A stretch of 64,000 nucleotides of DNA from Martinezella hainanensis (GCF_900094555.1 NZ_FMAC01000012.1:62001-126000), one strand, 5' to 3'; counted from the stretch's first letter, positions 16,785 through 25,419 are shown. Translations and numbers: made by a program. The notes: generated from the sequence alone by a model not told the origin.

Positions 16785-17726
16785 TCAGGATCGGATATCG
16801 AGAGCCCGCGATGAAAGCCGAGCCTGTTGCGGACATGACTTTGCCGTGGGCACCGCTTTCTTGCCGATGATCGGAATGCGTCGGATCAAAGCGCGCAGAA
16901 CGGCCAGGATTGCCTTGTATTGCTCCCCGGGGCAGAGGCGGCCATTGGAATCATAGGCAAAGAGCAGGCGGCGGCGGGCGAATACGTGTGCCAGCCACAA
17001 GGCAAAAGCAACGCCGACGCCCCAGCCCATCAGCGTGTCGCTCGCCCAATGCGCGCCAACCCATTGCCGCGACAGGCAGATCAAGACGCCGACTGGCATG
17101 AAAACGGGGCGAAGCCGGGGGAAAACAAGCGCGAGAGACATCGCCATGGCGCCGGCCGTTGCCGAATGTCCGGAAGGAAAGGAGGCGAAGTCGGCATGGA
17201 AGGCAAAAGGCTTGAAGGAGAAGGCACCGTTCGTATCCAGGAGTTCCGGCCTGGCGCGACCGATGATGTTCTTGGCGAGCGAATCGACAATGCCGCCGCC
17301 GGCGACCGCCAGGAAAACGAAGGCAGCTGCCGTGGCGATGAGATCCGCCCCTGTTCGCACGGATTTTCGCAGTTTGTGCGCGGGCGCGAGGATGGCGAAT
17401 ATCAGCAGTGCGCCGCTGAACGAGAGCACCAATAGCCCCGTGCCAAGGCTGCTGAACCACTTCGCCGTCCCGCGCAACTGCGTGGGAAACGATTTCATCC
17501 ACACGCCTAAGGGATAGTCGGCCGTCCACATGACGAGCAATGACAAGGCCAGGAAGATGGCAATGATAACGATCGGGCGCTCGAGAAATGCGCGATTCGC
17601 GGGAGGTTTAATGGTCGGCGTGCGAAAGAAGCAGTGAAGGCCGCCAGCCATGCGTCTGCGACCGGTGTCGGCGCAACGCCCCAGCATTTCCTTCATAGCC
17701 TCTCGGCCTTGCTGCCATGCCTGCAT
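16785..17726 (-). CDS. PAP2-family membrane phosphatase
   Basis: A 313-residue integral membrane protein with the three PAP2 phosphatase signatures: KNIIGRARP, FPSGHSATAGAMA and SRQWVGAHWASDTLMG. Five to six membrane helices surround them. The family removes phosphate from lipid substrates such as phosphatidic acid, undecaprenyl pyrophosphate or lipid A at the periplasmic face. ATG 17726 has a GGAAAG about 10 bases upstream; starts at 17696 or further in are also possible because residues 1-40 are poorly hydrophobic. The C-terminal 50 residues are basic and probably cytoplasmic. No partner gene is seen. Confidence 0.83.
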   Translation of the reverse strand: MQAWQQGREAMKEMLGRCADTGRRRMAGGLHCFFRTPTIKPPANRAFLERPIVIIAIFLALSLLVMWTADYPLGVWMKSFPTQLRGTAKWFSSLGTGLLVLSFSGALLIFAILAPAHKLRKSVRTGADLIATAAAFVFLAVAGGGIVDSLAKNIIGRARPELLDTNGAFSFKPFAFHADFASFPSGHSATAGAMAMSLALVFPRLRPVFMPVGVLICLSRQWVGAHWASDTLMGWGVGVAFALWLAHVFARRRLLFAYDSNGRLCPGEQYKAILAVLRALIRRIPIIGKKAVPTAKSCPQQARLSSRALDIRS

Positions 17727-17965
17727 AGAGCCGACTTTCCATTGCCGTCGAGACAGCTGCCTGTGGAGCTCGGCTCACCAATCGCCTTCTGCTCCGTTTC
17801 CCTTGGAAAAAGCTGCTACAGCAACACGCTGACAGCCGCCTGAAAGGTCGGGATTGGCGGTCAGATCTCGCTCAATCCCGCGATCTCGGGCGAAAGCTGC
17901 CGAGAGGATTGCGTCAATGGCCATTTTTAGCGACAATTGGGGTAGCGTTCGGTGGGAGGAGCCAA

Positions 17966-18916
17966 ATGCACGACTATTCCGCGCATGCGGATCAGGTTTA
18001 CGCGTCCGCGCAATCGACCGCAGCGAGTTCTTCGGTCGTTGCCTCCTGGCGTCGATGCATGGTCATGCATCGCCTGGCGCCGGAAGAGAAACGTCTGCCG
18101 ACGCGCCTGACCAGCCAGGAATTTCAAACGGCGCTGGAGCGATCGGAACGGCTGGTTGCCGAAGCTGCCAATGAACTGGATCGCCTTTTCCTTGCGGTCG
18201 GCAAGGCTGGCTGCTGCCTGCTTCTGACCGATCGCGATGGCATCGCGCTGGAACGCCGCGGCGCTGCCGGCGACGACAAGGAGTTCCACGATCTCGGCCT
18301 ATGGACTGGCTCGGTCTGGACCGAGGCCAGTATCGGCACCAACGGCATCGGCACTGCATTGGCCGACGAGCGGGCCGTGGCGATCTTTCGCGACCAGCAC
18401 TTCTTCTGCTCCAACATCGATCTCAGCTGCACCACGGCGCCGATCCGCGATCATCGTGGCCAGCTCGCCGGTGCGCTCGACATTTCGAGCTGCCGCGACG
18501 ACGTGAACGATGCGACCCTGGCAATCCTGTCGCAGACGGTGCGCGACGCGGCAGTCCGCATCGAGCTCAATCTTTTCCGAAGTGCCTTTGCCGGCGCCCG
18601 CTTCGTCATGGTGCCGACGGACACGGCGTCGACTTCGGCCCTGCTTGCTGTTGACCGAAACGACCTCGTGCTCGGCGCGACCAGGGCTGCTCGCCTTGCG
18701 TTGAAGCTCGATGATCACCGCATTGCCTCGGGCATTCCTGCCTCCGACGTTCTTCGCGAGCAGGCGGCGATGGGTGAAGATCTGGCGGAGGCCGAACGTG
18801 CCGCCCTGCTCAGGGCACTTTCGCGCGCCAGCGGCAATGTCTCCCAGGCAGCGGCCGCACTCGGAATGAGCCGCTCGACGCTGCACAGGAAGATGAAACG
18901 GCTCAATCTGCACTGA
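17966..18916 (+). CDS. AcoR-like regulator: GAF domain plus Fis-type HTH, no AAA+ domain
   Basis: A 316-residue regulator. The N-terminal ASSSVVASWRRCMVMHRLAP is the opening of AcoR/AcxR-type activators, followed by a GAF domain (about 60-200: CCLLLTDRDGIALERRG, WTEASIGTNGIGTAL). The C-terminus is a Fis-type HTH (SGNVSQAAAALGMSRSTLHR). The sigma-54-interacting AAA+ domain that normally lies between, with its GESGTGKE and GAFTGA motifs, is absent. ATG 17966 has a strong GGGAGGA site 6 bases upstream. The aldehyde dehydrogenase gene begins 156 bases downstream on the same strand and is the likely target. Confidence 0.85.
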   Translation: MHDYSAHADQVYASAQSTAASSSVVASWRRCMVMHRLAPEEKRLPTRLTSQEFQTALERSERLVAEAANELDRLFLAVGKAGCCLLLTDRDGIALERRGAAGDDKEFHDLGLWTGSVWTEASIGTNGIGTALADERAVAIFRDQHFFCSNIDLSCTTAPIRDHRGQLAGALDISSCRDDVNDATLAILSQTVRDAAVRIELNLFRSAFAGARFVMVPTDTASTSALLAVDRNDLVLGATRAARLALKLDDHRIASGIPASDVLREQAAMGEDLAEAERAALLRALSRASGNVSQAAAALGMSRSTLHRKMKRLNLH

Positions 18917-18948
18917 AGTGCCGGCGAGGGTACTTTGCGCTGGCCGGC

Positions 18949-18966
18949 TGTCGCAGAGTTGCGACA
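18949..18966. promoter_or_regulatory. TGTCGCA-N4-TGCGACA palindrome, likely regulator site
   Basis: TGTCGCA (18949-18955) and TGCGACA (18960-18966) form a perfect inverted repeat with a 4-base spacer. It lies between the AcoR-like gene and the aldehyde dehydrogenase gene, about 107 bases before the ATG, a normal distance for a Fis-type regulator site. A second perfect repeat, GGTTCG (19035-19040) and CGAACC (19046-19051), lies nearer the start codon. No convincing sigma-54 promoter was found. Confidence 0.6.
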
Positions 18967-19072
18967 CTGTGCACCGCAGCATGTGAGGCTGCCTCTATCG
19001 CCTGCCGCCTTATGTCCTCAGACTTCTCCCATTCGGTTCGCTTATCGAACCTGCCGACCAAGGGAGGATGGC

Positions 19073-20581
19073 ATGCTGCATCAGAAGATCGTCGAATCTC
19101 CGTTCAAGCTGAAATATGGCAACTATATCGGTGGCGAGTGGCGCGCGCCGATCGGCGGCAAATATTTCGACAATCTCACGCCGATCACCGGCGGCAAGAT
19201 CTGCGAGATACCACGCTCCGACGAAAAGGATATCAACGCCGCACTCGATGCCGCCCATGCGGCAAAGGACAAATGGGGCCGGACGTCCACCACTGAGCGC
19301 TCCAATATCCTGATGAAGATCGCCCAGCGCATGGAAGACAAGCTGGAAGTGCTGGCGCAGGCGGAAAGCTGGGACAACGGCAAGCCGATCCGCGAAACCA
19401 TGGCGGCCGACATTCCGCTCGCCATCGACCATTTCCGCTACTTTGCGTCCTGCATTCGCGCTCAGGAAGGCTCGATCGGCGAGATCGACCACGATACCGT
19501 CGCCTATCATTTCCACGAGCCTCTCGGCGTCGTCGGCCAGATCATTCCCTGGAACTTCCCGATCCTGATGGCTGCGTGGAAGCTTGCGCCGGCGCTTGCC
19601 GCCGGCAACTGCGTTGTCATCAAGCCGGCCGAGCAAACGCCGGCCTCGCTTTTGGTCTGGGCCGAGCTGATCGGCGATCTCCTGCCGCCCGGCGTACTCA
19701 ACATCGTCAATGGTTTCGGCCTGGAGGCCGGCAAGCCGCTGGCGACCAGCCCGCGCATCGCCAAGATCGCCTTCACCGGCGAGACGACGACGGGCCGGCT
19801 CATCATGCAATATGCCAGCCAGAACCTCATCCCCGTCACACTCGAACTCGGCGGCAAGTCGCCGAACATCTTCTTTGCCGATGTGGCAGCCGAAGACGAC
19901 GATTTCTTCGACAAGGCGCTCGAAGGCTTCGCAATGTTCGCGCTTAACCAGGGCGAGGTCTGCACATGCCCCAGCCGCGCGCTGATCCAGGAGTCGGTCT
20001 ACGACCGCTTCATGGAGCGGGCCGTCAAGCGCGTCGAAGCCATCAAGCAGGGCAATCCGCTTGACGCCGCTACCATGATCGGTGCGCAGGCATCGAGCGA
20101 ACAGATGGAGAAGATCCTCTCCTATCTCGATATCGGCAAGCAGGAAGGCGCCGAAGTGCTGACGGGCGGCGGGCGCGCCGATCTCGGTGGCGAGCTGTCG
20201 AGCGGCTATTACATCAAGCCGACCATCTTCAAGGGCCACAACAAGATGCGTGTGTTCCAGGAAGAAATCTTCGGGCCGGTCGTTTCCGTGACGACCTTCA
20301 AGGACGAGAAGGAAGCGCTCGAAATCGCCAATGACACGCTCTACGGCCTCGGCGCCGGCGTGTGGACTCGCGACGGCAACCGCGCCTATCGCTTCGGTCG
20401 CGAAATCCAGGCCGGTCGTGTCTGGACGAATTGCTATCACGCCTATCCGGCTCATGCGGCCTTCGGCGGCTACAAGCAATCGGGTATCGGGCGCGAGACG
20501 CACAAGATGATGCTCGATCACTACCAGCAGACCAAGAACATGCTGGTCAGCTACAGCCCGAAGGCGCTCGGCTTCTTCTGA
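19073..20581 (+). CDS. NAD-dependent aldehyde dehydrogenase (acetaldehyde/ExaC-type)
   Basis: A 502-residue aldehyde dehydrogenase that oxidises an aldehyde to its acid with NAD. The general base Glu258 lies in LELGGKSPNIFF and the catalytic Cys297 in NQGEVCTCPSR; the ExaC/AldA group shows this CTCPSR form. The C-terminal YKQSGIGRETHKMMLDHYQQTKN is typical of acetaldehyde and chloroacetaldehyde dehydrogenases. AAGGGAGG precedes ATG 19073; the frame runs up to 18935 but without a ribosome site. It follows the AcoR-like regulator and precedes DUF779, a usual trio with this enzyme group. Alcohol or acetoin catabolism is likely; no alcohol dehydrogenase gene is present. Confidence 0.92.
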   Translation: MLHQKIVESPFKLKYGNYIGGEWRAPIGGKYFDNLTPITGGKICEIPRSDEKDINAALDAAHAAKDKWGRTSTTERSNILMKIAQRMEDKLEVLAQAESWDNGKPIRETMAADIPLAIDHFRYFASCIRAQEGSIGEIDHDTVAYHFHEPLGVVGQIIPWNFPILMAAWKLAPALAAGNCVVIKPAEQTPASLLVWAELIGDLLPPGVLNIVNGFGLEAGKPLATSPRIAKIAFTGETTTGRLIMQYASQNLIPVTLELGGKSPNIFFADVAAEDDDFFDKALEGFAMFALNQGEVCTCPSRALIQESVYDRFMERAVKRVEAIKQGNPLDAATMIGAQASSEQMEKILSYLDIGKQEGAEVLTGGGRADLGGELSSGYYIKPTIFKGHNKMRVFQEEIFGPVVSVTTFKDEKEALEIANDTLYGLGAGVWTRDGNRAYRFGREIQAGRVWTNCYHAYPAHAAFGGYKQSGIGRETHKMMLDHYQQTKNMLVSYSPKALGFF

Positions 20582-20603
20582 TTTCTCCCAACGACGCCAG
20601 TGA

Positions 20604-20627
20604 GGCTCCCGGCTGCGGCCGGGAGCC
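20604..20627 (+). terminator. GC-rich hairpin between aldehyde dehydrogenase and DUF779
   Basis: GGCTCCCGGC (20604-20613) pairs with GCCGGGAGCC (20618-20627) around TGCG. The tail (TTCAAGCATTTTC) is only weakly T-rich, so it may attenuate and not fully stop transcription into the DUF779 gene. Confidence 0.65.
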
Positions 20628-20661
20628 TTCAAGCATTTTCAGGCGGTGACGGAGGGTCATC

Positions 20662-21054
20662 ATGGACGATAATGGATCGGAGCCGCGGGTGCTTGCGACC
20701 GACAAGGCGCTCGAGCTCATCCGCGAGATACAACAGGACCATCCCGATATCCTGTTTCATCAGTCGGGCGGGTGCTGCGACGGCTCCTCGCCGATGTGCT
20801 ATCCGGCAAACGAGTTCATGATCGGCGATAACGACGTCAAGCTCGGCGAGATCGGCGGTGTGCCCGTCTATATTGGCGGCAGCCAGTTCGAGGCATGGAA
20901 GCATACGCAACTCATCATCGACGTCGTGCCGGGTCGGGGCGGCATGTTCTCGCTCGACAACGGACGGGAGAAACGGTTTCTGACCCGATCGCGCCTCTTC
21001 GGCGGCGGCGAAGCCTGTGCAATCCCGGACATCAGCCGTTCGCCGTCGCAATAA
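20662..21054 (+). CDS. DUF779 protein
   Basis: A 130-residue protein with the DUF779 pattern: FHQSGGCCDGSSPMCYP (two Cys pairs that could bind metal or form a disulfide), then GDNDVKLGEIGGVPVYI and FEAWKHTQLIIDVVPGRGGMFSLDN. The family has no assigned activity but is almost always next to an aldehyde dehydrogenase of the ExaC type, as here. GGAGGG lies 6 bases before ATG 20662. Co-transcription with the dehydrogenase is likely despite the hairpin between them. It could help protect or assemble the enzyme (inference). Confidence 0.88.
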   Translation: MDDNGSEPRVLATDKALELIREIQQDHPDILFHQSGGCCDGSSPMCYPANEFMIGDNDVKLGEIGGVPVYIGGSQFEAWKHTQLIIDVVPGRGGMFSLDNGREKRFLTRSRLFGGGEACAIPDISRSPSQ

Positions 21055-21147
21055 GCAGGGTCATAAACGGCGTGTAGTATTCGCCTAATACCCGCGACCG
21101 CAGGTGCTTTGTTAAGGTGATGTCTGTTGGTTTTAGGGAGGAAGACG

Positions 21148-21744
21148 ATGCCAGCAGCAAAGATCCTGATGATTACAGGTGATTTCACCGAGGACTACGA
21201 AACCATGGTGCCGTTCCAGACGCTGCTTGCCTGCGGCTATACGGTCCATGCCGTTTGCCCCGGCAAGAATGCCGGCGAGACGGTGGCAACGGCCATCCAC
21301 GATTTCGAAGGCGACCAGACCTATTCCGAGAAGCGCGGCCATAATTTCGCGCTCAATGCCACCTTCGCCAGCATCCGTGCCGAAGACTACGACGCACTCG
21401 TCATTCCTGGCGGCCGCGCACCGGAATATCTGCGCCTGAACTCCGAGGTCATCAAGGCCGTTCAGCATTTCTTTGAGGCAGACAAGCCTGTTGCCGCCAT
21501 CTGCCATGGCGCGCAACTGCTGAGCGCGGCAGGCGTGCTCAAGGGACGCACCTGCTCGGCCTATCCGGCCTGCCGTCCCGAAGTGGAACTCGCCGGCGGC
21601 ATCTATGCCGATATTGCCATTAATGACGCCGTCGCCGACGGTAATCTCGTCACCGCACCGGCCTGGCCGGCGCATCCGTCCTGGCTGCGGCAATTCATGG
21701 CCGTGCTCGATGCCAACGCATTGTCGGCAGCAAACGCCGCCTGA
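21148..21744 (+). CDS. DJ-1/PfpI family protein
   Basis: A 198-residue protein of the DJ-1/ThiJ/PfpI superfamily. It has the acidic residue of the active site near the start (ITGDFTEDYETMVPF), the nucleophile elbow PVAAICHGAQLLSAAG with the reactive Cys followed by His, and GRTCSAYPACRPEVELAGG. Members act as glyoxalases, chaperones or peptidases; the choice cannot be made here. GGGAGGAAG lies upstream of ATG 21148, which is preferred over the ATG-less extension to 21127. The aldehyde dehydrogenase context would suit reactive-carbonyl detoxification (inference). The ribbon-helix-helix gene follows after 21 bases. Confidence 0.88.
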   Translation: MPAAKILMITGDFTEDYETMVPFQTLLACGYTVHAVCPGKNAGETVATAIHDFEGDQTYSEKRGHNFALNATFASIRAEDYDALVIPGGRAPEYLRLNSEVIKAVQHFFEADKPVAAICHGAQLLSAAGVLKGRTCSAYPACRPEVELAGGIYADIAINDAVADGNLVTAPAWPAHPSWLRQFMAVLDANALSAANAA

Positions 21745-21765
21745 AATTTAAAGAGGGAGACGCGC

Positions 21766-22116
21766 ATGTGCGAATTGTTCATCAAGGCCGATGCCAGGCT
21801 CTGGGAAAGCACCACGCGCTCCCTGCGCATCGACGGCATGGTGACCAGCGTGAGACTGGAAAACTTCTTCTGGTCGAAGCTGGAGGAAATCGCACGGCGC
21901 GACGGCATGAACGTGGTGCAGCTCATTACCAAGCTGCACCATGAATCGATCGATGCCGGCCACGATCTCGGCAATTTCACCTCGTTCCTGCGTGTCTGCT
22001 GCGCCCGCTATCTCGATCTGCAGCTTGCCGGCGACATTTCGAGCGATCTCTCCCAGCCGATCGCCGGCGTCGATGCTCCCGCCATCCTTGGGCGGGAACG
22101 TTTGAAGTATCACTGA
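21766..22116 (+). CDS. Ribbon-helix-helix domain protein (RHH_4 type)
   Basis: A 116-residue protein. The segment SLRIDGMVTSVRLENFFWSK followed by LEEIARRDGMNVVQLITKLH resembles the RHH_4 family, where a short strand (TSVRLE) and two helices form a MetJ/Arc-like DNA-binding fold. GAGGGAGA precedes ATG 21766. It probably shares an mRNA with the DJ-1 gene 21 bases upstream. It could be an autoregulator of that operon, but no palindrome was noticed. It is convergent with the TetR gene, only 8 bases away. Confidence 0.75.
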   Translation: MCELFIKADARLWESTTRSLRIDGMVTSVRLENFFWSKLEEIARRDGMNVVQLITKLHHESIDAGHDLGNFTSFLRVCCARYLDLQLAGDISSDLSQPIAGVDAPAILGRERLKYH

Positions 22117-22124
22117 AGCATGGC

Positions 22125-22742
22125 TTACGCCGCGCCGGGGATGCGGCTCGCGTTTGCTCTTGCGTCGGACAATCGTTCGGCAATCAGTCGTATCACTGCA
22201 TCCGCCGCTGTTTCCATGTAGCTTGGATCGCGATGAAGCAGAACGACGGCGAAGGAGCCATCGAGGAGCAGCATGACCTGGCGCGCGAGCGGCTGGGCGT
22301 CATTGCCGGCTCCGGCTTCCATGAAGACCGATCCCAGCCAGTCCTCCACGCGCTTCTTGTGAGCACGGGCCACGACCAGAGCCGGATGGCCGGGGAGGTT
22401 GATGAGTTCCACAGAGGTCCGCAGAAAGCCGCAGCCCTTCCATTTGGCGCTGCGTGCCGATTGTGCCAGCTGGCGGAAAATGCCTGCGGCCTTTTCCGCG
22501 ACATCGCCTTCCGTTTCCTCGAACCAGCGTTTGAAGAGCGCAAGGTTCGGCTCGCCGCGCGCCTGCAGATGCGCGGCGATCAGGTCGTCCTTGCTGCGGA
22601 AATGATAATAGAGGGTGCGTTTGGTAATGCCTGCCTTCTCGGCGATGGCATCGACACTGATCGCGCGGATGCCGTCGCGATGGAAGAGTTTTCCGGCCGC
22701 CTGAAGAATGCGTTCGCGTGTCGGCTGCGAGCTGTCTCTCAT
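22125..22742 (-). CDS. TetR family transcriptional regulator
   Basis: A 205-residue regulator with a typical TetR helix-turn-helix: RERILQAAGKLFHRDGIRAI, then AIAEKAGITKRTLYYHFRSKDDLIA. The C-terminal ligand domain has a TetR_C form (WLGSVFMEAGAGND region). It is divergent from the alpha/beta hydrolase gene with 61 bases between the starts, and a palindrome at 22750-22773 lies there. It most likely represses itself and the hydrolase. Confidence 0.9.
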   Translation of the reverse strand: MRDSSQPTRERILQAAGKLFHRDGIRAISVDAIAEKAGITKRTLYYHFRSKDDLIAAHLQARGEPNLALFKRWFEETEGDVAEKAAGIFRQLAQSARSAKWKGCGFLRTSVELINLPGHPALVVARAHKKRVEDWLGSVFMEAGAGNDAQPLARQVMLLLDGSFAVVLLHRDPSYMETAADAVIRLIAERLSDARANASRIPGAA

Positions 22743-22749
22743 GGCTCAA

Positions 22750-22773
22750 TGTATACCGGGTAGTGAATATACA
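22750..22773. promoter_or_regulatory. TetR operator candidate between divergent genes
   Basis: TGTATA (22750-22755) and TATACA (22768-22773) form inverted arms, and a second palindrome TACCGGGTA (22754-22762) overlaps the left arm. The block is 8 bases before the TetR start codon and 31 bases before the hydrolase start. This fits a shared operator. Confidence 0.6.
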
Positions 22774-22803
22774 CAACGTGGCAATGGCCCCATCTTGCCG
22801 CCC

Positions 22804-23727
22804 ATGAGCGAGCAACCAATTCCACCAGCTGCAAAGCCGCGCAGCCAGCCGGTTTCCATTCCCTGCCGGGACGGGGTCGTTCTCGGCGGCCATCTCTGGC
22901 TGGCGGAGACGGAAAGGCCGGAAGGTCGCATCATCATCAATCCGGCCACCGGCGTTCTGGCGCGCTATTATCATCGTTACGCGCAATTCCTGACGCGGCA
23001 TGGTTTCGATGTTCTGACTTTCGATTACCGCGGCATCGGCCAGTCGCGTTCGCAGCAACTGCGTGGGTCTGGCTATCGCTGGCGGGATTGGGGCGAGCAG
23101 GACTTCGCGGCCGCGCTCCGGCTGATGATTGTTCATGGTCGCAGCGGCCCGCTCACGGTGGTGGGTCACAGCGTTGGCGGCTTTTTGCCGGGACTGGCTG
23201 AGAACGCCAGGGTGATCGACAGGATGCTGACCGTCGGAGCTCAATATGCCTGGTGGGGCGATTACATGCCTCGCCGGCGCGCCGCACTCTTCCTCAAATG
23301 GCATGTCGTCATGCCTGCGATGACTGCGCTCCATGGTTATTTCCCAGGCCGCCGGCTTGGCTGGCTGGAGGATTTGCCGAAAGGCGTGGCAAACGAATGG
23401 AGCTTTCGTGGCCCCCGGTTCGAGCGCAGCCATCCTGCGAGCGAGAGGAGGGATGTGCTGCGGCGAATGGGCGCCGTCAAAGCGTCGATCCTGGCCGTTG
23501 CCGTTTCGGACGACGAACTTGGCACCGTGCCGGCAATTCACCGCACGCTGAATTATTATACCGGTGCGCAACGCCAGTCGGTGCTGCTCCGTCCGGTTGA
23601 TTTCGGCCGGGACGCAATCGGCCATTTCGGTCTGTTTCACGACAGCCATGTCGCCGGTTTCTGGGTCGATACGCTGTCGTGGCTTCGGGAGGGCCGCAAT
23701 CCTTGGCCAGCATCCGTGCTGAAATAG
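22804..23727 (+). CDS. Alpha/beta hydrolase
   Basis: A 307-residue serine hydrolase. The nucleophile elbow is GHSVGGF, an oxyanion segment is INPATGVLARYYHRYA, and FDYRGIGQS is the conserved strand-turn of the fold; the late FGLFHDSHVAGFW holds the likely catalytic His. This form resembles predicted hydrolases of the COG4757 type. ATG 22804 (MSEQPIPP) is selected because the longer frame overlaps the TetR gene and its operator. Substrate unknown; control by the divergent TetR is likely. Confidence 0.85.
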   Translation: MSEQPIPPAAKPRSQPVSIPCRDGVVLGGHLWLAETERPEGRIIINPATGVLARYYHRYAQFLTRHGFDVLTFDYRGIGQSRSQQLRGSGYRWRDWGEQDFAAALRLMIVHGRSGPLTVVGHSVGGFLPGLAENARVIDRMLTVGAQYAWWGDYMPRRRAALFLKWHVVMPAMTALHGYFPGRRLGWLEDLPKGVANEWSFRGPRFERSHPASERRDVLRRMGAVKASILAVAVSDDELGTVPAIHRTLNYYTGAQRQSVLLRPVDFGRDAIGHFGLFHDSHVAGFWVDTLSWLREGRNPWPASVLK

Positions 23728-23879
23728 GAAAGCCGAGTGCTCGCATCGAGTCTTCGCTCCGTGCTTATTGCATAGGCTGATTGTCTCGGGTAGACGCCAC
23801 TTATAGATCATGAATGAGATGGAGGTCAGGCATTTGCCGGCCTTGGAATAGTTAGAAAACTTGCAGGATGGAGTTTGGC

Positions 23880-24185
23880 ATGACCAGCCAAAATGACGAA
23901 TATATCTATGACGAAGTGACCGGCGAGTGGCGACCTGCTGCGGAGATGGCAGCCGTTGCTGCCGCCACGGAGTTTATCGTTCACGATGCAAGCGGCAACG
24001 TCCTTGCCGACGGCGACTCTGTCACCCTCATCAAGGATCTGAAAGTGAAGGGCGCCAATCAGACCCTGAAGCAGGGTACCGTTATCAGGTCGATTCGACT
24101 GACCGACAATCCTGAAGAAGTCGATTGTCGCTACGAGGGGATCAAGGGATTGGTTCTCCGCACCGAATTCATACGCAAACGCTAG
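23880..24185 (+). CDS. PhnA/YjdM-like protein lacking the zinc ribbon
   Basis: A 101-residue protein. Residues 35-101 match the C-terminal PhnA domain: DASGNVLADGDSVTLIKDLK, then VKGANQTLKQGTV, DNPEEVDCRYEGIKGL and TEFIRKR. In YjdM the N-terminal part is a four-Cys zinc ribbon; here that part (YIYDEVTGEWRPAAE) has no Cys. GGAG lies 6 bases before ATG 23880; an in-frame ATG at 23868 is also possible. The family's function is unknown despite the old link to alkylphosphonate use. It is alone on its strand. Confidence 0.8.
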   Translation: MTSQNDEYIYDEVTGEWRPAAEMAAVAAATEFIVHDASGNVLADGDSVTLIKDLKVKGANQTLKQGTVIRSIRLTDNPEEVDCRYEGIKGLVLRTEFIRKR

Positions 24186-24417
24186 AAGAATTCGGCCTGA
24201 TATCGCAGACTAGCGATTTTCGGTGGAAGGGCCGTGCTCTGGGCAGAAATCAACGGCTTGCTCTTTGAAAGCCTATGGTCGCCGGTTCCAGGCCGATAGC
24301 GTATTTATGAACCGCGAATATAACTTCATGCTGATTATGCCGCCTAATCACTAGATGCGGTCTCCCATATCTTATGTGCATCGAACCCGAAACGCTTGCG
24401 ACAGCAGGAGAGATGCG

Positions 24418-25407
24418 ATGAAGAAGCGTGTACTTGGAGAAAGCGGCCTTGAAGTTTCGGCCCTGGGCTTCGGCTGCATGGGCCTGAACTTCGGCTACGG
24501 CCATGCGCTGGCCAAGGATGACAGTGTCAGGCTCATACGTGATGCCGTCGAGCGTGGCGTGACCTTCTTCGACACGGCTGAAATCTATGGCCCCTTCACC
24601 AACGAAGAGGTCGTCGGCGAGGCCTTGAAACCCGTCCGTGATCAGGTCGTCATCGCCACGAAATTCGGTTTCAGGATCGAGAACGGCAAGTCGAACGGCT
24701 TTGATAGCCGTCCGGAGAATATTCGCGCCGTCGCCGATGCCTCGCTGAAGCGGTTGGGCATCGAGGTCATCGATCTCTTCTATCAGCATCGTGTCGATCC
24801 GGACGTGCCGATCGAGGATGTGGCCGGTGCGGTGAAGGATCTGATCGATGCGGGCAAGGTGCGGCATTTCGGCCTTTCCGAGCCCGGTGCACAGACGGTG
24901 CGCCGCGCCCATGCGGTGCAGCCGGTGACGGCATTGCAGAACGAATACTCGCTCTGGACGCGCGGACCTGAAACCAACGGCATCCTGCAGGCCTGTGAGG
25001 AATTGGGCATCGGTCTCGTCGCCTATAGTCCGCTCGGCAAGGGCTTCCTGACCGGTGCGATGGACAAGGATACGCAGCTTGGCGAGAATGACTTCCGCCG
25101 CATTCTGCCGCGCTTCACGCCCGAGGCGATGGAAAAGAACCAGGCGCTCATTGATCTCCTCAAGCAGATCGCCGGCGGGAAGCAGGCAACGACTGCCCAG
25201 ATCGCGCTCGCATGGCTTCTGGCACAGAAGCCCTGGATCGTGCCGATCCCCGGCACAACCAAGCTGCATCGTCTGGAAGAAAATCTTGCGGCTGCGAATG
25301 TCGAGCTGAGCGCGGCGGAACTTGCCGAAATTAAGCGCGCCGCCGCGGACATTGCGATCGAGGGCGAGCGCTACCCCGAGCAACTGATGAAGACCACTGG
25401 CCGTTGA
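24418..25407 (+). CDS. Aldo/keto reductase
   Basis: A 329-residue NADPH-dependent aldo/keto reductase of the YajO/AKR13 kind. The catalytic tetrad is visible: Asp and Tyr in FFDTAEIYGPF, Lys in VVIATKFGF and His in DLFYQHRVD. The C-terminal PIPGTTKLHRLEENLAAA is the cofactor-binding segment. A GAGATGCG stretch precedes ATG 24418. It is convergent with the dihydrofolate-reductase-family gene, separated by a terminator. Substrate is open; carbonyl detoxification is likely. Confidence 0.9.
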   Translation: MKKRVLGESGLEVSALGFGCMGLNFGYGHALAKDDSVRLIRDAVERGVTFFDTAEIYGPFTNEEVVGEALKPVRDQVVIATKFGFRIENGKSNGFDSRPENIRAVADASLKRLGIEVIDLFYQHRVDPDVPIEDVAGAVKDLIDAGKVRHFGLSEPGAQTVRRAHAVQPVTALQNEYSLWTRGPETNGILQACEELGIGLVAYSPLGKGFLTGAMDKDTQLGENDFRRILPRFTPEAMEKNQALIDLLKQIAGGKQATTAQIALAWLLAQKPWIVPIPGTTKLHRLEENLAAANVELSAAELAEIKRAAADIAIEGERYPEQLMKTTGR

Positions 25408-25419
25408 AACGAGTAATCC

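Noticed and set aside
18917..19072. Possible sigma-54 promoter (GG-N10-GC) before the aldehyde dehydrogenase
   Set aside because: TGGCCGGCTGTCGCA resembles the element but the GG to GC spacing is nine, not ten, and flanking bases do not fit.
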